DNA of 64,000 bases from Microbispora hainanensis (GCF_036186745.1 NZ_CP108086.1:8370001-8434000), one strand, 5' to 3'. Shown: positions 9,446 to 18,169, counted from the stretch's first letter. Numbers and translations: made by a program. Notes: generated by a model from the letters alone, not told the origin.

Positions 9446-9841
9446 ATACGGAAAGTCACCAGTGCCCCCCATACCCGTAAGAACATGCACAATCCACACC
9501 CATCACTGTGAGAATGATCTCATGCAGCTCATACAGGGTCGCCAAGAGGTTTAGACCAATCGGTGACACTTCTCTATCTGGAAGATCAGGGCGACCGGAG
9601 ACTGCCGATTGGGACGGACGCCGGGGCGTCCGCCGGGCGGCGAGGTGCGCCGGGGGTGCCGGCCCAAGTCTGCCGGGGTGTCGATTGCGCGGGCTCGGGA
9701 ATGTCGGCCCGGGTGCCTCGGGAATGTCGGCCCGGGTGCCTCGGGGATGTCGGCCCGGGTGCGTCGGAGGTGTCGGTTCGCGGGCTCGAGTGTCGGTACG
9801 GGGCCTCGAACGGCCTCGAACGGTCGGTTCGGGGGCGTCGG
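9446..9841. other. Intergenic region with otsA promoter side and a 23-bp minisatellite
   Basis: No gene is supported here. The otsA-proximal 100 bp is distinctly less GC-rich (around 9450-9600), as expected for a promoter, and holds a small palindrome TGAGAATGATCTCA (9511-9524 approximately). The rest is repetitive GC-rich sequence running into the 3' end of the minus-strand helical protein gene. Confidence 0.5.
9695..9785. repeat. 23-bp tandem repeat, three good copies plus one degenerate
   Basis: Units at 9695-9717, 9718-9740 and 9741-9763 share TCGGGAATGTCGGCCCGGG; a degenerate fourth runs to about 9785. The unit length is not a multiple of three and no frame across it looks coding. Confidence 0.8.
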
Positions 9842-10594
9842 TCAGCTCGGCGGCAGGGTGCGCTGGCGGCGCAGGTCCGCGCGCACCGCGGCGGCGAGTT
9901 TCCTGGTCGCGGCCCGGTTCAGCGCCCCGCCGGCCACGGCGCCGGTGAGGAAGGGGCCGAGGGTGGTGAGATGGCGGCCGAGCGTGCGCATCAGGCGGTT
10001 GCGCAGGGCGGTCTTCGCGGCGGTCCCGAGTGCGATCGTGGCCGAGCCGGGGGCGAGGGGGTTGACGCCCCGCTGCTTCGACCAGGCGAGCGCGAACGCG
10101 GCCGCCCTCTGGGTTCCGTTGCCGGGGACCTTCACGCCGTACACCTCGTGCAGCTCGGCGAGGAGCTTCACCTCGATGGCCGCGACGACCAGCGTCTCGG
10201 CCACGATCTGGGCGGGCGCGGAGAGCAGGAGCGGCGGGGCGGCGAACTCCGCCGCGGCGAGCGCTCCGCCGACCGCGCCGACCGCCGTCGTCGCCTTCGC
10301 CGCGGTGCGGACGAGATCGTCGGCGAGCTGCTCGCCGGTGAGCCCGTAATGGTGGTCCCGCAGCGTCTCGTAGTCCCTGACCGGTAACCGCGGGGCGATG
10401 TTCATGAAGACGTCGGCCAGCCATCGCCCCCGGCCGACGCCGCGTTCGCGTGTCTTCGCGGCGGACCTTGCCAAGGCCCCGCTGAGGCGGCCGAGCAGCC
10501 GACGCCGCTCGGCCCCGTCCGTCTCCTCAGGGGCGACGAGTTTGCCGACAAGGTCGGCTACCTCGTTGTTCGATTCATCCGCTGCTGAAGTCAC
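9842..10594 (-). CDS. Conserved helical protein of unknown function
   Basis: 250 aa from the GTG at 10594, which has GGGAGG four bases upstream; a TTG at 10606 with its own AGGAG is an alternative. The protein is Ala/Leu-rich and alpha-helical, with a moderately hydrophobic middle (GAVGGALAAAEFAAPPLLLSAPAQIVAETLVV, quoted in part: AAPPLLLSAPAQIVAETLVV) and a Gly/Ala-rich segment near the C-terminus. I do not recognise a catalytic motif; the shape resembles EcsC-like or other membrane-associated actinobacterial proteins. It lies about 20 bp downstream of the DUF4193 gene, so the two are probably co-transcribed. Confidence 0.7.
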   Translation of the reverse strand: MTSAADESNNEVADLVGKLVAPEETDGAERRRLLGRLSGALARSAAKTRERGVGRGRWLADVFMNIAPRLPVRDYETLRDHHYGLTGEQLADDLVRTAAKATTAVGAVGGALAAAEFAAPPLLLSAPAQIVAETLVVAAIEVKLLAELHEVYGVKVPGNGTQRAAAFALAWSKQRGVNPLAPGSATIALGTAAKTALRNRLMRTLGRHLTTLGPFLTGAVAGGALNRAATRKLAAAVRADLRRQRTLPPS

Positions 10595-10613
10595 GGACCC
10601 TCCCAAGGGTCTC

Positions 10614-10913
10614 CTAGGCGGCGCACTCGCGGCAGACCTGCTGGCCGTTCTTCTCCGAGGCCAGCTGGCTGCGGTGGTGCACCAGGAAGCACCGCGAGCA
10701 GGTGAATTCGTCGGCCTGCCGAGGAATCACCCGCAGCGAAAGCTCCTCGTTCGACAGATCCGCCCCCGGCAGCTCCAGCGACTCGGCCAGATCGGTCTCG
10801 TCGATGTCGATGCTGCCCGACGACTTGTCGCTCCTACGCGCCTGGAGTTCCTGAAGGCTGTCCTCGTTCAGATCGTCGTCGGTCTTACGCGGGCTGTCGT
10901 AGTCGGTAGCCAT
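10614..10913 (-). CDS. DUF4193 family zinc-ribbon-like protein
   Basis: 99 aa. An acidic N-terminal half is followed by a C-terminal four-cysteine cluster: CSRC (about 71-74) and CREC (about 94-97), with LVHHRSQLA between them, a likely zinc site. The DUF4193 family is a conserved actinobacterial family of unknown function, usually near dut and cutRS. The ATG at 10913 has a GGAG-type site about eight bases upstream. The stop precedes the start of the next minus-strand gene by about 20 bp. Confidence 0.88.
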   Translation of the reverse strand: MATDYDSPRKTDDDLNEDSLQELQARRSDKSSGSIDIDETDLAESLELPGADLSNEELSLRVIPRQADEFTCSRCFLVHHRSQLASEKNGQQVCRECAA

Positions 10914-11171
10914 CTGCTACTCCATCCCCCTCATCTATCTGCCTGCGCCTGTGTCGCGCGTGGATAACGCTCGGAAGGCCGGTGTTGTGCCCGCGGGGGC
11001 CGCTAAATTGTGCATTCGGTACCCGCTTGAACGAACACTGAACCTCCCGACACGCGAGGGGCATCCCACCTGGGGCTGCGGTTAGCCAAATATGGCGAAA
11101 ACCACAGTATCGGCGGTATCCCCACCGCGTTCGACGGCACATCCAACCACATGTACGGCGTGCACGCTCCA

Positions 11172-12656
11172 TCAGCGCGCCGACTGTGGTGTCCCCGGAG
11201 AAGCCCCGGCTCCGGAGAGACGCACCGTCACCACGAGACCACCCCCGTCGCGGGGGACGGCGGCGACCGTTCCGCCGTGCGCGCGTACGATCGCGCGCAC
11301 GATGGACAGGCCGAGACCCGCGCCCTTGGCGGATTGAACCCGGTCGGCATTCAGCCGCCGGAACGGCTCGAACAGGCTCTCCACCTCGTACGCGGGAACG
11401 TGTGGTCCCGTGTTCGCGACCTGAACAACGGCACCCCCGTCCACAATTCCCGTCCGGACCCATACTTTTCCGGACTCGCCAAGGTTGTGCTTGATGCCGT
11501 TCTCGATGAGGTTGGACACGCAGCGTTCTATGAGAACGGGGTCGCCCGTCGTGGCCGCCGGGTGAAGGTCGTGCTCGACCGTGACGCCCTCTTCCTCGGC
11601 GAAGGGGGCCAGCTGCTCGACGGCGGTCCTGGCCACCTCCCGGACGTCCACGGGCTTTCGCACCGACAGCTCACGCTCGCTGCGGGCGAGCAGCAGCAGG
11701 CCCTCGATCAGCCGCTCGTTGCGCGCGGTGGTGCCGAGCAGCGTGCGTCCGAGCACTTTGAGATCCTCCGACGCCTCGGGGTCGGACAGCGCCACCTCCA
11801 GCACCGTACGGTTGATCGCGAGCGGCGTCCGCAGCTCGTGTGAGGCGTTGTCCACGAACCTGCGCTGGGCGTCGAAGGCGGTGTTGAGCCGGGTGAGCAT
11901 CGCGTCGAAGGTGTCGGCCAGCTCCTTCAGCTCGTCGTCCGGGCCCTGGAGGGCGATGCGCTCGTGGGCGAGCGAGGTCTCCGACAGCTTCCGCGCGGTC
12001 GCCGTCATCTTCATGACGGGCCGCAGCGCCCGGTCGGCCACGAGATAGCCCAGCATCAGCGCCAGGATCCCCACGCCCAGCAGGGCCAGCAGGGCACGCT
12101 TCAGCAGCTCGGCCCGCGCCACGGCGGTGACCTCCGCCTGCGACTGGGCGAACTGGTGGTTGGCCTCGTCGATCCACTCCTGCGGCACGCTCCCGCGCGG
12201 CAGGAAGATCTGCGGCACGCTCTGCCAGCCGATGTCGATCGCCTGGCCGATCAGCACGTACATGACCATCACCAGCAGCGCGCCGGCGACGAAGACCAGC
12301 GCGGCGTACGTGAGGGTCAGACGCCACCGGATGCTGACGCGGTTCTGCAGCGACCTGATCTCGTTGAGCAGGTTGCCCCGCTGCACCGGATGGGCGACCA
12401 GGGGCGGCGGGCCGTCCCATGCGGGCGGGCCGCTGGGCGGCGGCGGCACCTGGCTGCGGTAGGGACCGGTGCCCATCGGGCTCGACATCCGGCGGGTGGG
12501 ACCCGCCGGGGCCGGGCCACCACCCGAAGCCGGCGCGTCCGGAGCCGCCAGGTCAGGCGGGGGCACGTCCGGCGAGGACGCGGCGGCGTCCGGTTCCCCC
12601 GGCGGCGGAAGGATCTGGGGCGTCCTCCTCTCGGAGGCGTCACGCGGTTCGCTCAC
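11172..12656 (-). CDS. cutS: Sensor histidine kinase, CutS type
   Basis: 494 aa. An unusually long Pro-rich cytoplasmic N-terminus (about 1-105) is followed by TM1 (about 113-137, LTYAALVFVAGALLVMVMYV), an extracellular loop of about 50 residues, TM2 (about 188-208), a HAMP linker, the H-box DNASHELRTPLAI with the phosphorylated His, N-box LIENGIKHN, and G-boxes ending GAGLGLSIVRAIVRAHGG. It lies 39 bp downstream of the cutR gene. In Streptomyces, CutRS responds to extracytoplasmic redox conditions. The loop here contains no cysteine, although a conserved cysteine pair is reported for Streptomyces CutS (from memory). The start GTG follows GGAGGGGGCCCT. Confidence 0.9.
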   Translation of the reverse strand: MSEPRDASERRTPQILPPPGEPDAAASSPDVPPPDLAAPDAPASGGGPAPAGPTRRMSSPMGTGPYRSQVPPPPSGPPAWDGPPPLVAHPVQRGNLLNEIRSLQNRVSIRWRLTLTYAALVFVAGALLVMVMYVLIGQAIDIGWQSVPQIFLPRGSVPQEWIDEANHQFAQSQAEVTAVARAELLKRALLALLGVGILALMLGYLVADRALRPVMKMTATARKLSETSLAHERIALQGPDDELKELADTFDAMLTRLNTAFDAQRRFVDNASHELRTPLAINRTVLEVALSDPEASEDLKVLGRTLLGTTARNERLIEGLLLLARSERELSVRKPVDVREVARTAVEQLAPFAEEEGVTVEHDLHPAATTGDPVLIERCVSNLIENGIKHNLGESGKVWVRTGIVDGGAVVQVANTGPHVPAYEVESLFEPFRRLNADRVQSAKGAGLGLSIVRAIVRAHGGTVAAVPRDGGGLVVTVRLSGAGASPGTPQSAR

Positions 12657-12695
12657 AGGGCCCCCTCCCCCGGGACATGGCGGTGGCGCGGGTCG

Positions 12696-13349
12696 TCACA
12701 GCCGGTATCCGACGCCGGGCACGGTCTCGATGACCGGTGGATCGCCCAGCTTCTTGCGCAGCGTCATCATGGTCACCCTGACCACGTTGGTGAACGGGTC
12801 GATGTTCTCGTCCCACGCCTTGTCGAGCAGGTCCTCCTGGCTGACGACGGCGCCCTCGGCCCGCATCAGCTCCTCCAGCACCGCGAACTCCTTCTTGGTG
12901 AGGTGGACCTCGGCCCCGTCCCTGGTCACCTGCCGCCTGCCGGGGTCGAGCCGGATGCCGGCGCGTTCGAGCACGGGCGGCAGCGGCGGCGCGGACCTGC
13001 GGCCGAGCGCGCGCACCCGGGCCACGAGCTCCATGAACACGAAAGGCTTGGCCAGATAGTCGTCGGCGCCGAGCTCCAGCCCCTCGACCTTGTCGTCCAC
13101 GTCGCCCGCGGCCGTCAGCATGATGATCCGCGAGGCCGACCGCTGGGCGACCAGGCGGCGGGCCACCTCGTCGCCGTGCACCTTGGGCAGATCACGGTCG
13201 AGCACGATCACGTCGTAGTCGATGTAGGCGGTCTTCTCCAGGGCGGCGGCACCGTCGTAGGCGACGTCCACGGCCATCGCCTCCCGGCGGAGGCCGGTGG
13301 CGATCGCGTCCGCGAGCACCCGCTCGTCCTCCACCACAAGCACGCGCAT
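12696..13349 (-). CDS. cutR: OmpR/PhoB-family response regulator, CutR type
   Basis: 217 aa. The receiver domain (1-120) has the acidic pair in VVEDE, the phosphorylated Asp in VLDRDLP and the conserved Lys in DYLAKPF. The winged-helix DNA-binding domain (about 125-217) ends in the typical RKKLGDPPVIETVPGVGYRL hairpin. It should activate or repress cutS-dependent targets on phosphorylation. The ATG at 13349 is chosen because AGGAGG sits five bases upstream; a TTG one codon earlier is unlikely. The segments WDENIDPFTNVVRV and ALGRRSAPPLPPVLERAGI are characteristic of Streptomyces CutR. Confidence 0.92.
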   Translation of the reverse strand: MRVLVVEDERVLADAIATGLRREAMAVDVAYDGAAALEKTAYIDYDVIVLDRDLPKVHGDEVARRLVAQRSASRIIMLTAAGDVDDKVEGLELGADDYLAKPFVFMELVARVRALGRRSAPPLPPVLERAGIRLDPGRRQVTRDGAEVHLTKKEFAVLEELMRAEGAVVSQEDLLDKAWDENIDPFTNVVRVTMMTLRKKLGDPPVIETVPGVGYRL

Positions 13350-13423
13350 CAAGTCCTCCTAGCTGGTACGAGGCCCCTCATTGTGGACTCATCCGGCGTA
13401 AGCCGCCGGTAAGCGGTTCCCGC

Positions 13424-13442
13424 GCTCTACGTGACGTAGAGC
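13424..13442. promoter_or_regulatory. 19-bp palindrome between cutR and the small-protein gene
   Basis: GCTCTACG-TGA-CGTAGAGC, perfect 8-bp arms, sits about 75 bp upstream of cutR and 150 bp upstream of the divergent small gene. It could be a CutR or other dimeric operator. Confidence 0.45.
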
Positions 13443-13590
13443 ACAGAAATTCACAGGTTTACGGTCGCTCCGGACATGGGTAAAGCCCGTGACACCCTCC
13501 ATTGTCGTGTGCCGGGGACGGGCGCGCCTCTCCACAGGATCCGTGCCGGAGCCCCCGTGACACGTTTCGCCCCCTGAGAAAGAAGGTGAG

Positions 13591-13755
13591 ATGGGCGAGT
13601 TCACGACCACGATCGAAACCAGGCTCGACCAGGCCTACAAGGGTCTTGAAGAGGCCACCACGAGCGGGGACGACTTCCTCGCCGACACCCTCACCGCCGA
13701 GATCGAGGACCTGCACCGCCTCGCCGAAGATCACGGCATCGACATCCAGCGCTGA
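13591..13755 (+). CDS. Small conserved-looking protein, 54 aa
   Basis: ATG GGC GAG TTC at 13591 opens a 54-codon frame ending at TGA 13753-13755. The product is acidic and entirely helical in character (MGEFTTTIETRLDQAYKGL opening; LHRLAEDHGIDIQR close), without a signal peptide, TM segment or cysteines. AAGGTGAG lies directly before the start. The frame has typical codon bias for the host (G/C at third positions), and a very strong hairpin begins 17 bp after the stop, so this is probably a real, well-expressed gene. I do not recognise its function. It is divergent from cutR. Confidence 0.75.
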   Translation: MGEFTTTIETRLDQAYKGLEEATTSGDDFLADTLTAEIEDLHRLAEDHGIDIQR

Positions 13756-13771
13756 CCGGAACCGAAACTGA

Positions 13772-13803
13772 CGAGGGGGCCCGCCGCAAGGCGGGCCCCC
13801 TCG
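13772..13803. terminator. Terminator with GCAA tetraloop after the 54-aa gene
   Basis: The arms CGAGGGGGCCCGCC (13772-13785) and its perfect complement (13790-13803) enclose a GNRA-type loop GCAA. The 14-bp stem starts 17 bp after the stop codon. Confidence 0.9.
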
Positions 13804-14136
13804 CCTGTACCCAGGGCGAACGCACCGCGAACTCCACCGAACTCCCCCGAACTCCCCCGAACTCTCCTCGAACCCTTCTCGAACTCGACGCGAATTCACG
13901 CCGGCGGTCGAGGACGTCGCGCGGAGCCCGGCCCGGGCGCCAGGCAGCAACGCGATCAAGCTCCGCGATCGAGCGCCGCGATCGAACAGCGGCCCGGGCG
14001 GCCGACCGGCAGGCCGCCGCGCGCCATGCCCGGACGGCTCCGCGCCCCCCGGTCCGCTCCCGCGTCGCCATTCGTACGGAGGAGAAGCCGGGGCGCAGGA
14101 GTAGCCGGGGAAGAGGGCGCGGCCCGGGTGAACGCG
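13804..14136. other. Gene-free stretch with a 10-bp microsatellite-like repeat
   Basis: No supported gene. Near 13829-13880 the unit ACTCCCCCGA and close variants recur about four times in tandem. The rest is GC-rich sequence downstream of the inositol monophosphatase family gene (minus strand). Confidence 0.5.
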
Positions 14137-14958
14137 TCAGTCGCGCTCGGGGTCGAGGGGGACGAGCAGGTCGTGCAGCTCCTCGAAGAGGCCCGGGGCC
14201 GCGCTCAGCGCCATGTCCGGGCCGACCGGTTTGCCCTTCAGACCGGCGACGCGGGCCCCGGCCTCCTGGGCGATCAGGCCCGCCGCCGCGTGGTCCCAGT
14301 AGTTGGTGCCGCGCTCGTAGTAGGCGTCTACCCGGCCCGCGGCGACCGAGCAGAGATCGATCGCGCACGAGCCGCCGCGCCGGATGTCCCTGACCTGGGG
14401 CAGCACCTGCGCCAGCATCTCGGCCTGCACCCGGCGCCGGCCGGCCGCGTAGCCGAACCCGGTGGCGACGAGGGCCTTGGCCAGCGGGACGCCGGTGTTG
14501 CAGCGCAGCCGCTCGCCCCTCAGCCAGGCGCCGCCGCCCTTCGACGCCGTGAACACCTCGCCGCGCGGCACGTTGTGCACCACTCCCGCGACGATCTCGC
14601 CGTCCACTTCCACGCCGATGCTCACCGCCCAGTCGGGCAGGCCGTACAGGAAGTTGACGGTGCCGTCGATGGGATCGACGACCCACCGGACGACGCCCTC
14701 GCCGGGGGTGTCTCCGCCCTCCTCGCCGAGGACGGCGTCGTGCGGCCTGGCCTCGGCGATCCTGCCGCGGATCAGCTCCTCGGCGGCCCGGTCGAGCGCC
14801 GTGACGACGTCGGTGGGGCTCGACTTGGTGGCGAGCACCTCCGGTCGCGCGGGCCGCTTGGCAAGGAGCATCTGACCGGCCTCCTCGGCTATGCCGGTCG
14901 CCAGCTCCAGCAGCTCCTCCACCCGCGCGCGGTCATGCCGGTCCTCCCGCTGGTCCAT
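14137..14958 (-). CDS. Inositol monophosphatase family protein
   Basis: 273 aa, normal for the family. The metal-binding motifs are complete: the Glu pair in LGEEGG (about 79-84), DPIDGTVNF (about 95-103) and the late WDHAAAGLIAQEAGA (about 219-233). This Li+-sensitive Mg2+ phosphatase fold covers inositol-1-phosphatase, histidinol-phosphatase (HisN) and 3'-phosphoadenosine phosphatases; which of these applies cannot be read from the sequence. It acts in the cytoplasm. It is a single gene, separated from the upstream S9 peptidase gene by the hairpin at 14997-15019. Confidence 0.9.
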   Translation of the reverse strand: MDQREDRHDRARVEELLELATGIAEEAGQMLLAKRPARPEVLATKSSPTDVVTALDRAAEELIRGRIAEARPHDAVLGEEGGDTPGEGVVRWVVDPIDGTVNFLYGLPDWAVSIGVEVDGEIVAGVVHNVPRGEVFTASKGGGAWLRGERLRCNTGVPLAKALVATGFGYAAGRRRVQAEMLAQVLPQVRDIRRGGSCAIDLCSVAAGRVDAYYERGTNYWDHAAAGLIAQEAGARVAGLKGKPVGPDMALSAAPGLFEELHDLLVPLDPERD

Positions 14959-14996
14959 CCTGGCCTGCCCCCTCCTCGTACGTGCTCACACCGAAA

Positions 14997-15019
14997 CGGC
15001 CGGCGCGGGGCGCCGGCCG
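14997..15019. terminator. Terminator hairpin after the S9 peptidase gene
   Basis: CGGCCGGCG (14997-15005) and its complement (15011-15019) enclose a 5-nt loop. It lies 45 bp beyond the S9 peptidase stop and 38 bp before the IMPase-family start. Confidence 0.75.
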
Positions 15020-15064
15020 CACGGGTGACATCCTCCCAAACCAGGATGTACCGCCATTCAACGG

Positions 15065-17041
15065 TCAGCCCAGGGACGGCGGCCGGGTCCACTCCTTGCC
15101 CAGGACGTGCTGCGCCAGGAAGGCCAGAACCGTCTCATACCAGGCGACCGCGTTGCCGGGCTTGAGCACCCAGTGATTCTCGTCTGGGAAGTAGAGGAAC
15201 TTCGACTCGACCCCCGAGCGCTGGAGATCCCACCACAGCCGCAGGCCCTCGCCGATCGGCACGCGGTAGTCCTTGTCGCCGTGGATCACCAGTATCGGCG
15301 TCCTGATGTCGCCCAGCGACCGGTTGGGCGACAGCCGCTCGTAGCGGGCGGACCCGGGAGCGCCGAACTCACGCTGCCAGAAGTTGGCGCCGTCGGTGGT
15401 GCCGGCGAACTGGTCGAGGTTCCACAGCGAGGCGTGCGTCACGATGGCCCGGAACCTGTCGGTGTGTCCCGCGACCCAGTTGGCCATGTAGCCGCCGAAC
15501 GAGCCGCCCATCGCCGCCGTCCGCTGCTCGTCGATCTCCGGCCGCTTGAGGCACTCGTCGGTGATCGCCATGAGGTCGGCGTGAGTCACCGGCCCCCAGT
15601 CGCCCCAGCCCCGCCGGATCATGTCCTGGCCGTAGCCCGTGGACATGCAGGGGTCGGGCAGCAGCACGGCGTAGCCGTGCCTGGCCATGATCCAGGGGTT
15701 CCAGCGCCAGCTCCAGTCGTTCCAGCTCGACACCGGGCCGCCGTGGATCCACAGCAGGAACGGCGCCGGGTTCTCGGCGGTCGCGTCCGCGGGGACGACC
15801 AGCCAGCCCCGGATCTCGGTGCCGTCCTCGGCCGTGGCGGTCACCTCGGTCAGCGTGCCGGGCAGGTCGAGCGGCGGCGTGGGCGAGGGCAGCGTGGTCA
15901 CCGACCCGTCGGCGGCCACGCGCACCGGACGCGGCGGCGAGTCGATCGCGCCGCGCAGGGCGTAGACCGAACCGTCGGGCGCCGGGCACAGCTCGGCGTA
16001 AGCGCCGTCGTCGGAGGTCAGCCTGGTGACGTCGCCGTCCAAGGTGACGTGGAAGACCGGCCTGCGGCCCCGGTGGTCGGCGGAGAAGAACAGCTCCCGC
16101 GAGGAGGGCGCCCACGCGACAGAGCCGGGGAAGATCTCCTCGGCGACCGCGCGCCCTTCGCCGGTGGCCAGGTCGACCACCCACAGGTCGAGCGCGATCG
16201 GCGTCTCCTCGGTGCCGTGGTGCTCCCGCAGGCAGGCGACGTGCCGCCCGTCGGGCGACACCCTGATCGGCCCCATGAAGTCGTGCCCCTCGGACGTCGC
16301 GAGCGTGCGCCGGGATCCGTCTTCGGCGTCGATCGCGACGAGGTCCCAGCGGAGGTCGCCGTTCCCCAGCGGAACCCGCCAGGTCGCGATCACGGTGCGG
16401 CCGTCCGGGGTGACGTCGAACGACATGTGCCCGTCCAGCGCGCCGCCGGGCTCCGGCGTGAGGTCGCGCACGTCCTCCAGGCCCTCGCCCCCGGCGCGGC
16501 CGGCGAAGAGCCTGGTCTGCGCCGGGCCGAGGTCGTGGTCCCAGTAGCGCACCGGATAGCCCTCGTGCAGGATCGCGCTGACCCCGGCCTCGTCGCGGGC
16601 CTTGCGGCGCTCCTCCTCGGTGGCCTCGTCGCCGGGCAGCACCTCGGAGGCGTAGACGACCGTGCCGCCGGCCGCCCGCACAGCGGAGACCCCGCCGGGG
16701 CGGGTGGCCACGCGCGCCGGCTCGCCACGCTCGGGCAGCAGCCACAGGGCGGCGGTCTCGCCGCCGCTCTCCTTCACCGTTTCGTCGGGCCTGCGGGAGA
16801 CGAAGAACAGGGTCCCGTCGGGGGCGAACTCGGCCCCCGCCTCGCCCTTCGCCGACCGGGTCAGCCGGTGGGGCTCGCCCCCGGGCTCCTGGGGGATCTC
16901 CCACAGCGCCGTGCCGTACGACTTGCCGTCGGGGTTGAGGGACTGGACCACGGACACGAGCCGGGTCCCGTCGGGCGACAGCCGCAGGGAGTTCACGCGC
17001 GGCAGAGCCGTGTATTCGCGGATGTCCGGAAATTGGGTCAC
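15065..17041 (-). CDS. S9 family (prolyl oligopeptidase-type) peptidase
   Basis: 658 aa. Residues about 1-400 show repeated beta-propeller blades of the WD40/TolB-like type (SPDGTRLVS, FAPDGTLFF, VSPDGRHVA, APSSRELFF). Residues about 410-658 are the alpha/beta-hydrolase domain with nucleophile GGSFGGYM, catalytic Asp in HGDKDYRVP and His in DENHWVLKP. This order matches acylaminoacyl-peptidase/dipeptidyl-peptidase IV-like S9 enzymes. No signal peptide is visible, so it is probably cytosolic. It is divergent from hemH with an 86-bp gap. Confidence 0.9.
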   Translation of the reverse strand: MTQFPDIREYTALPRVNSLRLSPDGTRLVSVVQSLNPDGKSYGTALWEIPQEPGGEPHRLTRSAKGEAGAEFAPDGTLFFVSRRPDETVKESGGETAALWLLPERGEPARVATRPGGVSAVRAAGGTVVYASEVLPGDEATEEERRKARDEAGVSAILHEGYPVRYWDHDLGPAQTRLFAGRAGGEGLEDVRDLTPEPGGALDGHMSFDVTPDGRTVIATWRVPLGNGDLRWDLVAIDAEDGSRRTLATSEGHDFMGPIRVSPDGRHVACLREHHGTEETPIALDLWVVDLATGEGRAVAEEIFPGSVAWAPSSRELFFSADHRGRRPVFHVTLDGDVTRLTSDDGAYAELCPAPDGSVYALRGAIDSPPRPVRVAADGSVTTLPSPTPPLDLPGTLTEVTATAEDGTEIRGWLVVPADATAENPAPFLLWIHGGPVSSWNDWSWRWNPWIMARHGYAVLLPDPCMSTGYGQDMIRRGWGDWGPVTHADLMAITDECLKRPEIDEQRTAAMGGSFGGYMANWVAGHTDRFRAIVTHASLWNLDQFAGTTDGANFWQREFGAPGSARYERLSPNRSLGDIRTPILVIHGDKDYRVPIGEGLRLWWDLQRSGVESKFLYFPDENHWVLKPGNAVAWYETVLAFLAQHVLGKEWTRPPSLG

Positions 17042-17127
17042 CGCTCGAACCTACTCTCTGACGCACGCACCACCCAAGCCGTCAGGCGCGCACGGAACCG
17101 TCGTACCCGCCGCGTAAGGTGTGGCGC

Positions 17128-18114
17128 ATGGTGAGCACCAACGGATACGACGCCCTGCTCGTCGTCTCCTTCGGCGGGCCGGAGAAGCCCGACGACGTCA
17201 TGCCGTTCCTGGAGAACGTCGTGCGCGGCCGGGGCGTGCCGCGTGAGCGGCTGCTGGAGGTCGAGGCGCACTACCAGGGGTTCGGCGGCGTCAGCCCGAT
17301 CAACCAGCAGTGCCGCGACCTGATCGCCGCGCTCGACGTCGACCTGCCGGTCTACTGGGGCAACCGCAACTGGCACCCGTTCCTGGAGGACACGGTCCGG
17401 CAGATGAAGGAGGACGGCGTCCGCAAGGCGGCGGCCTTCGTCACCGCGGCCTACAGCTCCTACTCGTCGTGCCGGCAGTATCTCGACGACATCGCCCGTG
17501 CCCGTGCCGCCGTCCCCGGCGCTCCGGAGATCGTGAAGCTCCGCCACTACTACGACCATCCCGGCTTCATCGCGGCGATGGCCGACCACACCCGCCAGGC
17601 CCTCGACCGGCTGCCCGCCGGCGTCCGGGAGCAGGCACGGCTCGTGTTCACCGCGCACAGCATCCCCGTCTCCATGGCCCGCACCGCCGGGCCCACCGGG
17701 GGCGCGTACGAGGCCCAGCTCAGGCGGGCCGCCGAGCTGGTGACCGCGCAGGTGGACGAGGGGCGGTCGTGGGACCTGGTCTGGCAGAGCCGCAGCGGCC
17801 CGCCGCAGGTGCCCTGGCTGGAGCCCGACGTCTGCGACCACCTGGAGGCGCTGCACGCCGAGGGTGTGCCGTCGGCCGTCCTGGTGCCCATCGGGTTCGT
17901 CTCCGACCACATGGAGGTCGTCTACGACCTCGACGTGGAGGCGGCGGCCACGGCCGAGAAGCTCGGCATGGCCCTCACCAGGGCCTCGACCGCGGGCACC
18001 CATCCGCGGTTCGTGTCGATGGTGTCCGAGCTGCTCGCCGAGCCGGAGCCCGCCCCGTGCGCGGCGACCTGCTGCCCCGCCCCCGTCCGGCCCGCCGCAC
18101 GCCCCGGCCAATAG
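17128..18114 (+). CDS. hemH: Ferrochelatase (actinobacterial coproporphyrin III type)
   Basis: 328 aa. Conserved blocks include LLVVSFGGPEKPDDVMPFLENV at the N-terminus (quoted in part), FTAHSIPVSMA with the metal-site His, and the late IGFVSDHMEVVYDLD with the catalytic Glu/Asp. It inserts Fe2+ into the porphyrin ring; in actinobacteria the substrate is coproporphyrin III (CpfC). A cysteine in YSSCRQYL and the C-terminal cluster APCAATCCPAP are consistent with the [2Fe-2S] ligands known in the mycobacterial enzyme. The ATG at 17128 follows TAAGG; an in-frame GTG three codons earlier is less likely. Convergent with the transglycosylase gene. Confidence 0.92.
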   Translation: MVSTNGYDALLVVSFGGPEKPDDVMPFLENVVRGRGVPRERLLEVEAHYQGFGGVSPINQQCRDLIAALDVDLPVYWGNRNWHPFLEDTVRQMKEDGVRKAAAFVTAAYSSYSSCRQYLDDIARARAAVPGAPEIVKLRHYYDHPGFIAAMADHTRQALDRLPAGVREQARLVFTAHSIPVSMARTAGPTGGAYEAQLRRAAELVTAQVDEGRSWDLVWQSRSGPPQVPWLEPDVCDHLEALHAEGVPSAVLVPIGFVSDHMEVVYDLDVEAAATAEKLGMALTRASTAGTHPRFVSMVSELLAEPEPAPCAATCCPAPVRPAARPGQ

Positions 18115-18169
18115 CGGCTCCACGACGGAACGGCCGGTGGCGGCCGCCGCGGCGGGACCCTCCGCCGGC

